This document shows, one piece after another, positions 36,158 through 46,100 of a stretch of DNA of 57,333 bases. Each line of letters begins with the position of its first letter. Position 1 is the stretch's first letter. The stretch comes from JBBDIM01 sp040880405 (GTDB taxonomy: Bacteria > Planctomycetota > Planctomycetia > Pirellulales > Pirellulaceae). Below the pieces are notes generated by a model, which was not told the DNA's origin, made no database searches, and saw only the letters and a program-made list of their open reading frames with translations. The DNA is taken from contig JBBDIM010000214.1 of the NCBI GenBank assembly GCA_040880405.1, positions 1 to 57,333 of the forward strand. The letters run 5' to 3'. The position numbers were made by a program, and so were the translations under genes.

Positions 36158-36193
36158 GGGACAGAACGCCTCTGAGCCCTTATAATCAGGGGC
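36158..36193 (+). promoter_or_regulatory. Candidate promoter of rlmN, possibly leaderless
   Basis: GGGACA (36158-36163) and a perfect TATAAT (36181-36186) are 17 bases apart. A start of transcription about 7 bases after TATAAT would fall at 36193-36194, the A of the rlmN ATG at 36194. No Shine-Dalgarno precedes that ATG at a proper distance, which fits a leaderless mRNA. Confidence 0.45.
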
Positions 36194-37258
36194 ATGCCAT
36201 CACTTTACGACCACCCTGCGCTCGACCAGATCGTCGGACGGGATTCCCGCCGTAGTCACTCCCTGCGCCGGTTTCGGACTCGGGTGTTCAAGCAAGGTTG
36301 GCCGGTGGCGGAAGCGATGGCGGAGCTTCCCGCCGATGTCCGGGAAGATTTCGACACCGCGGGCTCAATCACCCAACCGCTGGAACTGAGTGAGCGGATC
36401 GACTCCCAACTGGATGGGGCCAGCAAGCTGCTGTTTCGGACCGCGCAAGGCTACTTAATTGAGGCGGTGATCCTGCGGGTCGCGACCGGTCGGACCGCCC
36501 TGTGTGTCTCTTCTCAGGTGGGGTGTGCGGCCAACTGTCTGTTCTGCGCCACCGGCAAAATGGGGATCGCCAAAAATCTGACCGCGGGAGAAATCCTGGA
36601 TCAGGTGGTTCAGGCCAATCAAATCTTGCGGGCCGAGGATCGCCGCGTGCGGAACATTGTGTTCATGGGGATGGGCGAGCCGCTGCACAACGCGGACGCA
36701 CTGCATCAGGTGCTGCAAGCGCTGTTGGCCCCGGAGCTGTTCAGCCACTCACCTCAAAGATTACTGGTTTCCACGGTCGGAATCCCGGACGAGATGCGGC
36801 GTCTGGATCAAGCGTTCCCGCAGGTGAACCTGGCCCTGAGCCTGCATAGCGCCGATCAAGCGACGCGGGAAGGGCTGATCCCGCTGGCCAAGTCGATTTC
36901 GCTCGAGCGTTTGCGCGAGACGATCCTCAGCTTAGCGCTGAGTGATAAGCGGCCGATCATGATCGAGTATCTGATGCTGGCCGGGCGGACCGACACCCCG
37001 GACGCGGCGGAAAAATTGATCGATTTTCTGACGGGAATTCCGGCACACATCAACTTGATTCCGTACAATTCGATTGACGGGGCGGACCTACTCCAAAGCA
37101 GCGATCAAGAAACCAGGGAGCAATTTGGCGAGACCTTGCGTGCCGCGGGTTTCGCGGTGACCATCCGGTACTCGTTAGGTGCCGATATCGCGGCCGCCTG
37201 CGGGCAGTTGGTCCAACGAGAAAACCGGGAGATCGCCACGCGATTGCACACTTTGTAG
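36194..37258 (+). CDS. rlmN: 23S rRNA/tRNA m2A methyltransferase RlmN
   Basis: A radical-SAM enzyme that methylates C2 of A2503 in 23S rRNA (and A37 of some tRNAs). The 4Fe-4S motif is CAANCLFC (Cys111, 115 and 118), and the C-terminal cysteine that forms the enzyme-substrate intermediate is in IAAACGQL. Surrounding motifs GMGEPLHN and LSLHSADQATREGLIP are family-specific. Length (354) is normal. It is followed after 22 bases by the duplicated-domain gene. Confidence 0.94.
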   Translation: MPSLYDHPALDQIVGRDSRRSHSLRRFRTRVFKQGWPVAEAMAELPADVREDFDTAGSITQPLELSERIDSQLDGASKLLFRTAQGYLIEAVILRVATGRTALCVSSQVGCAANCLFCATGKMGIAKNLTAGEILDQVVQANQILRAEDRRVRNIVFMGMGEPLHNADALHQVLQALLAPELFSHSPQRLLVSTVGIPDEMRRLDQAFPQVNLALSLHSADQATREGLIPLAKSISLERLRETILSLALSDKRPIMIEYLMLAGRTDTPDAAEKLIDFLTGIPAHINLIPYNSIDGADLLQSSDQETREQFGETLRAAGFAVTIRYSLGADIAAACGQLVQRENREIATRLHTL

Positions 37259-37280
37259 ATTAAAACAAAAAGGCAGCGCT

Positions 37281-37940
37281 ATGGATTACCAGTGGCAGTA
37301 TCCGATCTATCTGATCGCCCATGGCGGCGGTTACGCCTCGATTGTCGACCCGGGTGACGAGAGTGAGAGCCCGCGGCAGTTCCTGGCAATTCACACCTCC
37401 GAGCCGTTGTCACTCGCCTTCATGCAGCGGTTCGGGATTGTGGGGCAACCCCGGAAGCTGAACAACGACCGGGAATTCCGGTGGCTGCTCAAGAGCCTCA
37501 AGTTCCCGGTCACCGAGGTTGCGTTCGATCCCGACCCAGTCGAGATGAACCTCAACGCCGCGTGGGTGGCGAGTGTCGAGTCGATCGCGGAGCAGCATTT
37601 GCACGTCGATAACTCCCCCTGGAATTATCCGGTCTACATTGTCGACCACGGCACCGGCTACGCCTCGATCTCCGGCGAGGACGAGGCGGGCAATTCCATG
37701 CAACTGCTCAACTTGTTCACGACCATGGAAGGGGCCCAAGGTTACCTGGAACACGCCCAGCAAAAGGGTGAAATCCTCTGCCTGCCGGATGTCGAACAGG
37801 CGCGGGAGGTGGTGCTTTCGCTGAAGGACCAGATCTCGGCCGTGGCAATCGATCCGGAGATGGTGGCGGGCGGAGGTCATTCGCAGTACTGTATTGCCGT
37901 GGAACCATTGCTGGACAAATACCTAATTCGGGAAAACTAA
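37281..37940 (+). CDS. Duplicated-domain cytosolic protein, unknown function
   Basis: A 219-residue protein from ATG 37281, with no signal peptide. It consists of two homologous halves: QYPIYLIAHGGGYASI near residue 5 and NYPVYIVDHGTGYASI near 116. In both, an HG-GYASI strand turn is followed by an L-F/M-x helix and a strand with a D. I cannot place the fold in a named family. The start lies 22 bases behind rlmN, so the two may be cotranscribed. Confidence 0.7.
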   Translation: MDYQWQYPIYLIAHGGGYASIVDPGDESESPRQFLAIHTSEPLSLAFMQRFGIVGQPRKLNNDREFRWLLKSLKFPVTEVAFDPDPVEMNLNAAWVASVESIAEQHLHVDNSPWNYPVYIVDHGTGYASISGEDEAGNSMQLLNLFTTMEGAQGYLEHAQQKGEILCLPDVEQAREVVLSLKDQISAVAIDPEMVAGGGHSQYCIAVEPLLDKYLIREN

Positions 37941-37966
37941 CGGGTTAAGCCTCTATCAAGACAAGA

Positions 37967-38301
37967 TTAGCCACAGAGCACACAGAGGTCACAGAGAGAC
38001 GAGGTGGAACCTTGAATAACGGCCGAGCGCGAAACCGCCAATTTTAAAACGAAGTAGGACCACGAAAGACACGAATCACACGAAAAGCAATCGGCGAAAT
38101 TACCGCTCTTGAGGCTTCAAACCAGTGGCAATTGATGGAACAATTTATTAAACACTCTTTAGAACGACGCATCGCTTGAATCTTCTCCCTGTTTCGTGTC
38201 ATTCGAGTATTTCGTGGTTAAAAAAACGTCCTTCGCAAAGCTTCAACACGCAAAAAACACAAAAAAATTCTCTCTGTGACCTCTGTGTGCTCTGTGGCTA
38301 A
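37967..38301. repeat. Nested inverted-repeat element, 31-bp perfect ends
   Basis: TTAGCCACAGAGCACACAGA plus 11 more bases (37967-37997) is an exact reverse complement of 38271-38301. Inside lies a second, imperfect inverted pair: CCACGAAAGACACGAA near 38060 and TTCGTGTC...TTCGTGG near 38193-38217. Neither spacer has a gene. The build suggests a MITE-like element inserted within an older one. It fills nearly all of the gene-free gap (37941-38361) before the ABC operon. Confidence 0.8.
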
Positions 38302-38361
38302 AAAAGAAGCTTCGGCAAGCGTCCATTTTTCAAAGTAATAACCAATCGAAAATCCCAGAGC

Positions 38362-39183
38362 ATGGATCCAAAATCGTCCTCGTTTTCGAGGGGTTCGCAC
38401 GGCGGGATACCGGTTTCGCGGATTCAACTTGTCGAGGTGGAGAAGTCGTTCGCCGACTCTGGCGGTGCCGCCACTACCGTACTGGCGGCTACCAATCTAG
38501 AAGTTGGCGACGGGCAGTTTGTGGCGCTGGTCGGACCCTCTGGCTGTGGCAAGTCGACGCTGTTGCGATTGGTCGCGGGGCTGGAACAGGCCACAGCCGG
38601 ACAGTTAACCGTCTCCGGCGAGCGGCCCGGCTCGAGCGCGGCCCCACCGCTGGCCTTTGTCTTTCAAGACCCCACCTTAATCCCTTGGCGAACCGCCCAG
38701 GAAAATGTCCGGCTGCCGCTGGAATTACGCGGCGGCCTGGACGGTGAAGGTCGGCAGGCGATCGCCGATAGCCTGAACCTGGTTGGCCTCCGCGCGGAGG
38801 ATCACGCCAAATACCCGCGGATGCTTTCCGGCGGGATGCGAATGCGCGTCTCGCTGGCCAGAGCGCTGGTCACCAAGCCGCAAGTGTTGCTGTTGGACGA
38901 ACCGTTCGCCGCGCTCGACGACATCCTCCGCAACCAACTCAATGAAGAGCTGCTGGCGATTTGGCGGGCTCAAAACTGGACCGCGCTGTTCGTCACCCAC
39001 AACGTGGCCGAGGCAGTGTTCCTGAGTCAGCGGGTGCTGGTCATGGGGCGCAACCCAGGGCGGATCGCGGCTGATTTGGAAGTGCCGTTTGCGTATCCGC
39101 GGACGGCTGCCCTCCGGCGTGAGGTGGCGTTTGCGCAGTTCTGTGGTGAGGTCACCGCCAAGCTGGAAGAGGTGGCCCGATGA
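38362..39183 (+). CDS. ABC transporter ATP-binding protein (NitT/TauT type)
   Basis: A 273-residue ATPase of the nitrate/taurine/thiamine-precursor importer class. Walker A is GPSGCGKST (58-66), the Q-loop VFQDPTLIPW, signature LSGGMRMRVSLARAL, Walker B VLLLDEPFAALD and the H-switch VTHNVAEAV. The first 20 residues are extra and disordered; VSRIQLVEVEKSF is where homologues begin, so the true start may be later. Its stop overlaps the permease start (ATGA). Confidence 0.93.
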   Translation: MDPKSSSFSRGSHGGIPVSRIQLVEVEKSFADSGGAATTVLAATNLEVGDGQFVALVGPSGCGKSTLLRLVAGLEQATAGQLTVSGERPGSSAAPPLAFVFQDPTLIPWRTAQENVRLPLELRGGLDGEGRQAIADSLNLVGLRAEDHAKYPRMLSGGMRMRVSLARALVTKPQVLLLDEPFAALDDILRNQLNEELLAIWRAQNWTALFVTHNVAEAVFLSQRVLVMGRNPGRIAADLEVPFAYPRTAALRREVAFAQFCGEVTAKLEEVAR

Positions 39184-39956
39184 AGCGGCATTGGAGCGAC
39201 CATATCACGACCATCGGCCTGCCCCTGTTGGTGCTGGTCGGGGTGATGGCCCTCTGGCAGGCGATCGTGACGCTGGGGCAGTACGAGATCTACCTGCTGC
39301 CGGGGCCGTTGGATGTCGCCGATAGCATGTGGCAGCGGCGCGTGCAGCTACTAGGGTACACCTTCCGCACCGGAACCGCGGCTTTTGCTGGGTTTGGCCT
39401 CTCGCTGATGATTGGAGTGGTGGTCGCCTTGCTGTTTTCGCAGTCTCGGTTGATCCGCCAAAGCGGGTACCCCTACGCCATTTTCTTTCAAACGGTACCG
39501 ATCGTCGCGATCGCGCCGCTGGTGATCACGCTGTTTGGGTATGGGCTGGTGAGCGTGATTGTGGTGGCGACCATCATCAGCCTGTTCCCAATCATCACCA
39601 GCACCACCACGGGGCTGATTACCACCGACCCAGGCCTGGTCGATCTGTTCCGCCTGAACCGCGCCAGTCGCTGGCAGGTTTTGTGGAAGCTGCAATTCCC
39701 GGGGGCGATTCGTTATTTGGTGACCGGCATGAAAACCAGCAGCGGGCTGGCGGTGGTCGGCGCGATTGTGGGTGAATTTTTCTCCGGCTATGGCGTGGGT
39801 GCCCAGGGGCTGGGATACTTTATCCGCAGTTCCAGCGATAACCTGAACACCCCCAACCTGTTCGCCGGAATGATTTGCAGCACCCTGCTGGGCGTGGGAG
39901 TGTTTGCGTCCATTGCCCTCGTAGAGCGTTTTTTTCTGCGCCGTTGGATCTACTAA
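39180..39956 (+). CDS. ABC transporter permease (NitT/TauT type)
   Basis: A 258-residue inner-membrane permease with five or six helices. The EAA-type loop reads DLFRLNRASRWQVLWKLQFP, the segment that contacts the ATPase. FFQTVPIVAIAPLVITLFGYG is typical of SsuC/TauC/ThiX-type permeases. It overlaps the ATPase gene by four bases and the binding-protein gene follows 57 bases later, so this is one three-gene operon. Confidence 0.93.
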   Translation: MKRHWSDHITTIGLPLLVLVGVMALWQAIVTLGQYEIYLLPGPLDVADSMWQRRVQLLGYTFRTGTAAFAGFGLSLMIGVVVALLFSQSRLIRQSGYPYAIFFQTVPIVAIAPLVITLFGYGLVSVIVVATIISLFPIITSTTTGLITTDPGLVDLFRLNRASRWQVLWKLQFPGAIRYLVTGMKTSSGLAVVGAIVGEFFSGYGVGAQGLGYFIRSSSDNLNTPNLFAGMICSTLLGVGVFASIALVERFFLRRWIY

Positions 39957-40013
39957 TGGTTTCACCATCCTAGGTTCGCGTGGTAACGCGGGGCAAAAAC
40001 GTTGGATTTATTG

Positions 40014-41033
40014 ATGACTGAGACCATGCACTGGTTCCGACCCGCTTTTCGAATCACAGCCACACTAATCGCCGGTGCGATCTTGCTGTGGATGTTGACG
40101 ACCATGGTTGGCTGCGGGCCGAACAACTCGGATTCGTCCGCCAATGGCGACAAGCCCGGCCTCCGCAAAATCCGCCTGGCGCTCAACTGGTACCCCGAGG
40201 CGGAGCATGGTGGGTTTTATGCCGCGCAGCTCGCAGGGTTTTTTGAAGAGGAAGGGCTCGACGTCGAGATCATCCCCGGCGGACCTGGCGTGCCGGTTAT
40301 CCAGCAGGTAGCGGGCGGCAGCATTCAGTTTGGCGTGGCCGAAGCGGATCAGATTCCGCTGGGCAGGGCTCAGGATGCTGGCGTGGTGGCTCTCATGACT
40401 CCCCTGAAGCACAGCCCTCGGTGTGTGATGGTCCACGAGGAATCGGGCATCACGCGACTTGAAGATCTCAAGGGGGTCACCCTCGCCATGAACCCCGGCC
40501 GAGGGTTCTCCGACTTCATGACCCACCACTTGCCGCTGGAAGATGTGCGGATTGTTCCCTACAGCGGCAATGTGGGGCCCTTTCTCCGCGACAAAAAGTT
40601 CGCCACCCAGGCCTATGAGTTCAGCGAACCACACGTCGCCGCCGAGCGCGGCGCAAGCCCCGTCACGTTGCCGGTCCGCGACATCGGCTACGACCCCTAC
40701 ACCAGCCTGCTGTTCACGTCGGACCGTCTGCTCACCGAAGACCGTGAACTGGCCACCGCGATGACCAGAGCCTGCCTCAAAGGGTGGCAACACTATCTGG
40801 AAGACCCCACCGAGACCAACGCCCACCTGGAAACCTTAAACAGTGAGATGACGCCGGAGGCCTTGGCCTTCGGAGTTGAGGCGATCCGCCCCCTGTGCGA
40901 GTTTGGTGAGGAGCGCTACGGCCAGATGACCCTCGACCGCTGGAAAACATTGTGCGCACAACTGGAAGAGGTTAAGCTGCTGGCACCAGGCCGGGTCAAA
41001 CCGGAGGAGTGCTTTTCAGCGGATATCTTTTAG
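40014..41033 (+). CDS. ABC substrate-binding lipoprotein, NMT1/Thi5-like
   Basis: A 339-residue periplasmic binding protein with an N-terminal membrane-like signal and lipobox TMVGC (Cys34), so it is probably lipid-anchored. LNWYPEAEHGGFYAAQLAGFF and GLDVEIIPGGPG match the NMT1/THI5-like family, which includes ThiY and the SsuA-type proteins. The substrate could be a pyrimidine precursor of thiamine (HMP-like) or a sulfonate. The LNWYPEAEHGG wording favours the ThiY side, but no TPP riboswitch sequence is visible upstream of the operon. Confidence 0.88.
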   Translation: MTETMHWFRPAFRITATLIAGAILLWMLTTMVGCGPNNSDSSANGDKPGLRKIRLALNWYPEAEHGGFYAAQLAGFFEEEGLDVEIIPGGPGVPVIQQVAGGSIQFGVAEADQIPLGRAQDAGVVALMTPLKHSPRCVMVHEESGITRLEDLKGVTLAMNPGRGFSDFMTHHLPLEDVRIVPYSGNVGPFLRDKKFATQAYEFSEPHVAAERGASPVTLPVRDIGYDPYTSLLFTSDRLLTEDRELATAMTRACLKGWQHYLEDPTETNAHLETLNSEMTPEALAFGVEAIRPLCEFGEERYGQMTLDRWKTLCAQLEEVKLLAPGRVKPEECFSADIF

Positions 41034-41044
41034 GCGGCGGTGCA

Positions 41045-42910
41045 ATGCATGATTCACGACCACGTTTGGTGACACGCCTGGCGGTCTTCGCTTTCACAGC
41101 GGTCCTGGGGTGCTCGGCCCTGTTGGGCCAAGAGTTTAAAGATAGCCCCTTGCCTGAAAAGGCACCCGGCGATCCACGAACCAAGCCAACCGTGGAAGAG
41201 TGGGCAGTCAATGAGTTGCAGGCGATTCGCCTGCCGGTCGGCCGTGAGGGGAGCTTTATCTATATCGATCCTCGCTGGACGCTTTCCAAAGACCAGATTG
41301 TCGGGAAACGGTCGGAAGACCAAACCCCAACGTTCCAGTTTCCAAACAGCTATCTGCCCCGTATCCTGATTTTGGGCGGAACCGACGGCAGCATTCGAAG
41401 CAAGTTGGATGCCTTAGCCTTGTATAGTCAATTGGGAGGCGGCAGGTACCATAGTCGCTACATCGTTGCGTGTATCCCAGCAGTCGACGCTCGCAGCGCC
41501 CTCTTTTGGGGAAAAGCCGAAGATGCTCCCGTGCCGAGAAATTTGCACCTCGGCTATCCGCCGCAAGGGGAGGCCTATCACGACGCGGAAGACAGTCGGC
41601 GGCATGCCGTGTGGCGGATGATTGGGGCCCTTGCGCCCGACGTGGTTGTTGAGGTATTGAATTCGGAACCCGGGGTCATGACCGAAGAGCAGCGGAAGAT
41701 GCGGGGTAAGCCGCTTTCGATTGCTGTGAGTGGCACGCGCGTCGCGGGTGTCGAGCGGATCATGGGAATGACGAACATCGTCGACGGGAAGGAAATCAAG
41801 TCGATCGACCAGCCCGATGCGATTCATCGGTTGATCTTCTCGAGAAATTCCGACTCGTCAATATTCAGCCCCGCCTCGATGGTGATGCAAAATCGATTGG
41901 CGCGGCGGCCAGCCGATGTCGTCCCAGAACTACTCTCTGTCTATGGTCTCCAACTGCCAGAGGTCCACTACATTCCCGCCTTGGCCTTGCACGCTCGTTT
42001 GCGGTGGGGATTGGACACGGGGAACGACGCTCAAGTTGAGAGGGTGGTCAAGCTCGTTTCGGAAAACCTCCGCCTCAAGCCAGAGGCACCAATCAAAAAC
42101 GGCAGCCAGTTGGCGGGACATTTGCTGCTGGCCAAGCTGGCTAGGACGGAGCACCCGGCCATTTCCAGTGAGCTGCAGTGGCAAACCAAACAGGCGGTCC
42201 TACGAGCCGCCGACCTCTGCTGGGATGAGCAAGGGGAGCTGTTGCCGGTCATGCCGTTTCATAACGAGATGAGCGACGCCGTCTTCATGGCGGGGCCACT
42301 GCTGGTGGAGGCGTATCACCTGACCGGAGATAGAAGCTATCTAGAGATGGCGGATCGCAACTTGCGACAAATCCAAGCATGGTGCCTGCGGGAGGATGGG
42401 CTCTATCGACACTCTCCCCTGGATGATGCAGCCTGGGGCCGCGGCAACGGTTTTCCGGCACTCGGGCTGGCCTGGATGTTAGAGGAACTCCCGCCGAACG
42501 ACCCTCGCTACGATACCTGGCTGAAAATGTACCAGCACCACATGGCAGCCCTGGCCGCTCACCAGAACAAACTGGGAATGTGGCATCAAGTGATCGACAA
42601 GCTCGACAGCTACCAGGAGTACACGGCCACCTGCATGATCGCCTGGGCGATGTCGCGTGGTGTCCGCAACGGCTGGCTGGAGAAAAAGGAATACACCCCG
42701 CGAATCGAACGGGCCTGGCAAGCGATTCTCCGCCGAACCGGCAGCGATGGTCACCTGATCGATGTCTGCACCGGGACCGGCAAGCAGAAAGACCTGGAAG
42801 CGTACTACAACCGCACGGCCATTCTCGGCCGAGACGATCGAGGCGGCGCGATGGGGCTGCTGCTGGCGGTGGAAATGGCCGCTTGGCCGGAGCCATCGCC
42901 GGAAAAGTGA
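41045..42910 (+). CDS. Secreted GH105/GH88-like glycoside hydrolase
   Basis: A 621-residue exported protein (signal near AFTAVLGCSALLGQ, perhaps a lipobox). The C-terminal half (about 350-610) is an (alpha/alpha)6 barrel of the GH88/GH105 type, with MSDAVFMAGPLLVEAYHLTGD, DDAAWGRGNGFPALGL (the WARGNGW signature, here WGRGNGF) and MWHQVIDKLDSYQEYTATCM. GH105 enzymes release unsaturated uronic acid from pectin or ulvan oligosaccharides. The N-terminal part (about 90-250; RILILGGTDGSIRSK and VVVEVLNSEPG) faintly recalls a degenerate M14 carboxypeptidase fold and is unassigned. It starts at ATG 41045 just after the ABC gene. Confidence 0.82.
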   Translation: MHDSRPRLVTRLAVFAFTAVLGCSALLGQEFKDSPLPEKAPGDPRTKPTVEEWAVNELQAIRLPVGREGSFIYIDPRWTLSKDQIVGKRSEDQTPTFQFPNSYLPRILILGGTDGSIRSKLDALALYSQLGGGRYHSRYIVACIPAVDARSALFWGKAEDAPVPRNLHLGYPPQGEAYHDAEDSRRHAVWRMIGALAPDVVVEVLNSEPGVMTEEQRKMRGKPLSIAVSGTRVAGVERIMGMTNIVDGKEIKSIDQPDAIHRLIFSRNSDSSIFSPASMVMQNRLARRPADVVPELLSVYGLQLPEVHYIPALALHARLRWGLDTGNDAQVERVVKLVSENLRLKPEAPIKNGSQLAGHLLLAKLARTEHPAISSELQWQTKQAVLRAADLCWDEQGELLPVMPFHNEMSDAVFMAGPLLVEAYHLTGDRSYLEMADRNLRQIQAWCLREDGLYRHSPLDDAAWGRGNGFPALGLAWMLEELPPNDPRYDTWLKMYQHHMAALAAHQNKLGMWHQVIDKLDSYQEYTATCMIAWAMSRGVRNGWLEKKEYTPRIERAWQAILRRTGSDGHLIDVCTGTGKQKDLEAYYNRTAILGRDDRGGAMGLLLAVEMAAWPEPSPEK

Positions 42911-42942
42911 AATTCCTGGACGTCTGTAGTATGATAGAGGGG

Positions 42943-43019
42943 AAAAGGGGTCAGGACTCTTTTCAGGAACACGCGATCCAGTGGTTAACGGGTGATTGAA
43001 AAGAGTCCTGACCCCTTTT
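42943..43019. repeat. 23-bp perfect inverted repeat GGGGTCAGGACTC, possible terminator
   Basis: AAAAGGGGTCAGGACTCTTT plus TCA (42943-42965) is the exact reverse complement of 42997-43019, 31 bases apart. The right arm runs into six T, so on the plus strand it may terminate the hydrolase gene. The GGGTCAGGAC word is common in REP elements associated with RAYT transposases in many bacteria; no transposase is in this window. Confidence 0.8.
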
Positions 43020-43048
43020 TTCGCACTTCGTCGGATCTATGATATAAT
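43020..43048 (+). promoter_or_regulatory. Candidate promoter of the pentahaem gene
   Basis: TTCGCA (43020-43025) and TATAAT (43043-43048) are 17 bases apart, which gives a start of transcription near 43055 and an 83-base leader before the ATG at 43138. The -35 box abuts the right arm of the repeat at 42997-43019. Confidence 0.4.
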
Positions 43049-43137
43049 GTGATATCACCCCTTCCCGCCTGTTTTTACTCGCCTGGCTAGGCTCGCCCCA
43101 TTGAGCGGCCGGAACGTCTTCCGTAGAGAATCTAAGT

Positions 43138-46100
43138 ATGCACCATTTGCTTGCCCGGGCGAATTGTTCGCTTGCCTTGTTGGCTGTTGTCCTGGGATTG
43201 GGGCTGTTGCCAAGCACGGCGTTTGCCCAGTTTGAAGATGAGTTTGGCCAAGGGGTGATCGCCACCTATCGGCCGGAGCATGGCAACGAGTTCCAACGCG
43301 TAGATGCCCAGCTCTCGTTCGCCTGGGCTGAAGGGTCGCCCGATCCGCGGATTGGCGAAGGTGGGTTTTCGGTCCGCTGGGATGGCCTGCTGCTCACCAA
43401 ACAGCCAGGCCCCTACACGCTACGGGTCTTCGCCCAGGGGAAAGTCCGCATTTCGCTTGCGGGGGAAGTTCTGCTAGATGCCACGGGCGAGGAGCCAACC
43501 TGGCTGGCTGCCGAGGCGGTGCCGCTGCAGTTCGACTGGCATCCGCTGGTGGTCGAGTTCGAGAAAACCGGCCCCACACCTCGATTGGCCCTGTTTTGGG
43601 AAGGACCGGGGTTTCCGCTGGAACCGGTCCCGGATGATCACCTGTTTCACGATATCGAGTCGACCTTGGAAAGCCCGTTTGCGCGGGGCCAGCAACTGCT
43701 GGCAGCCCATCGCTGTGGTAGTTGCCACGAGGTGACCGGCTTGGCGGAACCTCCCGCGGCCCCTGCCCTCACCAAGCTGGATGGCAATCTATCGGAACCA
43801 TGGCTGCTAGAGTGGCTCACGCAAAAGGCCGCTTCCGACAACACTGCTTCGGACAACACCGCCATCCGGCGGATGCCGCACTATAACCTTTCCGATGGGG
43901 AGGCGAAGGCGGTCGCTGAGTATTTGTTGTCGCAGTCGGATCGCCGTCAGGCGGAAACCAAGTTGCCGCAAAAGGCGAACAAGGGCGTGGGGGAAACGCT
44001 GTTCAACACGCTGGGCTGTTTGGCCTGCCATCAGAATGGAGAGCTAGGGAGTGCGGACCTGTTCAGCGGCACCGACCTGACCGAGATCGGCCTCAAACGT
44101 CCCGCCGCCTACTTCGAGGCCTGGCTGAAAAACCCCGCCCAGCTCAACGCGGATCATCGGATGCCGGTGTACGATCTCTCGGCGAAAGAGCGTGGGGACT
44201 TGTCCGCCTATTTGGCCAGTCTCACTCCAGCGGGCAAACAGGCCCGGACACCGGTCCGTAAGTTCAACGAGACGCTGATCCGCGAGGGGCGTGAGATCAT
44301 CGCCAAAAACCAGTGCAATGCCTGCCACAATCTGCCGGGCGAGAATCAGGAAGAGTCCACCCCAAAACTTCGCCCCCTAGGCCCAGGCGAACTGTGGCAC
44401 GACGCGTGTCTGGCCGAGCCAACCGCTACGCATCCTGGCTACGCCATGCCGGAATCGGACCGCGAGGCGATCAAAACCTACATCCGCGAAATGGCTAGGG
44501 CGGGCGTTACCGAGACGCCCAAGGTGAGCGGCAAGTGGGTGATGACCGAGCGGAACTGTGTCGCCTGCCATCCGCGTGGGACGAACGGCGGATTGGCCAA
44601 CACCGCCCAAGGCGTGGCGGAGGCTCACCAAAATCTCACCTCGCAGCTCCCGGCGATGCTGCCTCCTTCGCTCAACAGCGTAGGAGATAAACTGCACGAC
44701 GAGTCACTTGCCCGCGCCATTCGCCGCGACGACAAAGGCTATCGCCCTTGGCTCAAGGTTCGGATGCCGAAATACAATTTAAGCGACGACGAACTCAAGG
44801 CGATCATCGGGCACTTGGTCACGGCCGATCGCATCCCCGACGGGGCTCCGGCCAAACCCCGGCCGACTCCCCCTTCGGAAGACGCGATGATGGTGGCCGG
44901 TGCGCGGTTGGTTACTACGGATGGTTTTGGCTGCACGAGTTGCCATCAGGTGGGAGACATGCAGCCACCCAAGGCACCGCTCAACGCGATGGGGCCGAAT
45001 CTCTCTGGCATGGGCCAGCGGATGCGGAAGTCGTGGTTCCACCGCTGGGTCAATAACCCGGCGCGGATTGTGCCGCGGATGGAAATGCCCAGCGTGCAGG
45101 TTCCGGTGAAGGGCGTGCTCAACGAAGACCTCGACGCCCAATTGGCCGCGGTGTGGCATGTGCTCAACACCCCAGGCTTCCAGCCACCCAAGCCGGACCC
45201 CGTGCGGATTGTGCGGCAGACCGGTCTGCGGGACGTTGCGGCCAAGCCGGTGGTGCTGACCGATGTGATGAAGCTGGGCAAAAAGGTTTACGTCAAACCG
45301 TTGCTCGTTGGTTTGCCGAATCGGCACAACGTGATGTTCGATTTGGAGACCGCCACGCTCGCCGGTTGGTGGCTGGGCGATACCGCCTGGCAGCGAAGCG
45401 AGGGGAAAACCTGGTTCTGGGAGCCAGGCGGGACCGAGCTCTGGAACGACGCGGAGCCTCGCCCAGAGATATTGCTGCGGGGCCCGACCCAGCGGTTAGT
45501 TGATCCAACGCGGCAAGGGCAGTTCTTTACGGAGTTCGACGACATCCGGTATGAAGAGGATCAGGTTACCGTCACGCATCGGCTCCGTTTCGCCGAGGAC
45601 GAGGTCCCGACGATCCGCGTTCGGCAAACCTTCGCGCCCCACTGGGGTGAGGATGAAAGTCCCCGGCATGGGTTCCGCCGCACGCTGGAAGTCTCTGGGG
45701 TGCCGGAAGGTTATCAGGCGGGCATCCGCATGGTCGCGCCCACGCACCTGAGCGACGCCCAGCTCGATCTCGCCAACCAGACCGTGCGGTTCGCGGATCG
45801 AGGTGGGCTGACCATCCAAGGGGAATCGGCCGGCAAGCTGCGGCTGGACCAAGGGGGGACGTTGTGGCTAGAAGGAGCGAACGAGAAGGTAACGCTCAAC
45901 TACGACACCGCCCTGCCACGCGATATCTTCCCGCCGCCACCCACGCCTGATCTCCCCCCACCGGAACGGACTGAACTGGATGTCGTGCCGGGCTGGACCG
46001 CGACCAACTTGCCGCTCCCGGCGGAGATCATGCCGACCGCGCTGGCCTGGCGGCCGGATGGCCGGTTGATTGTCGCTTCGCTCAAGGGTCGCCTCTGGGA

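Noticed and set aside
37500..38400. A TPP riboswitch in front of the Thi5-like ABC operon
   Set aside because: I searched for the CTGAGA and ACCTGATC-type conserved blocks and did not find them; the region is filled by a repeat.
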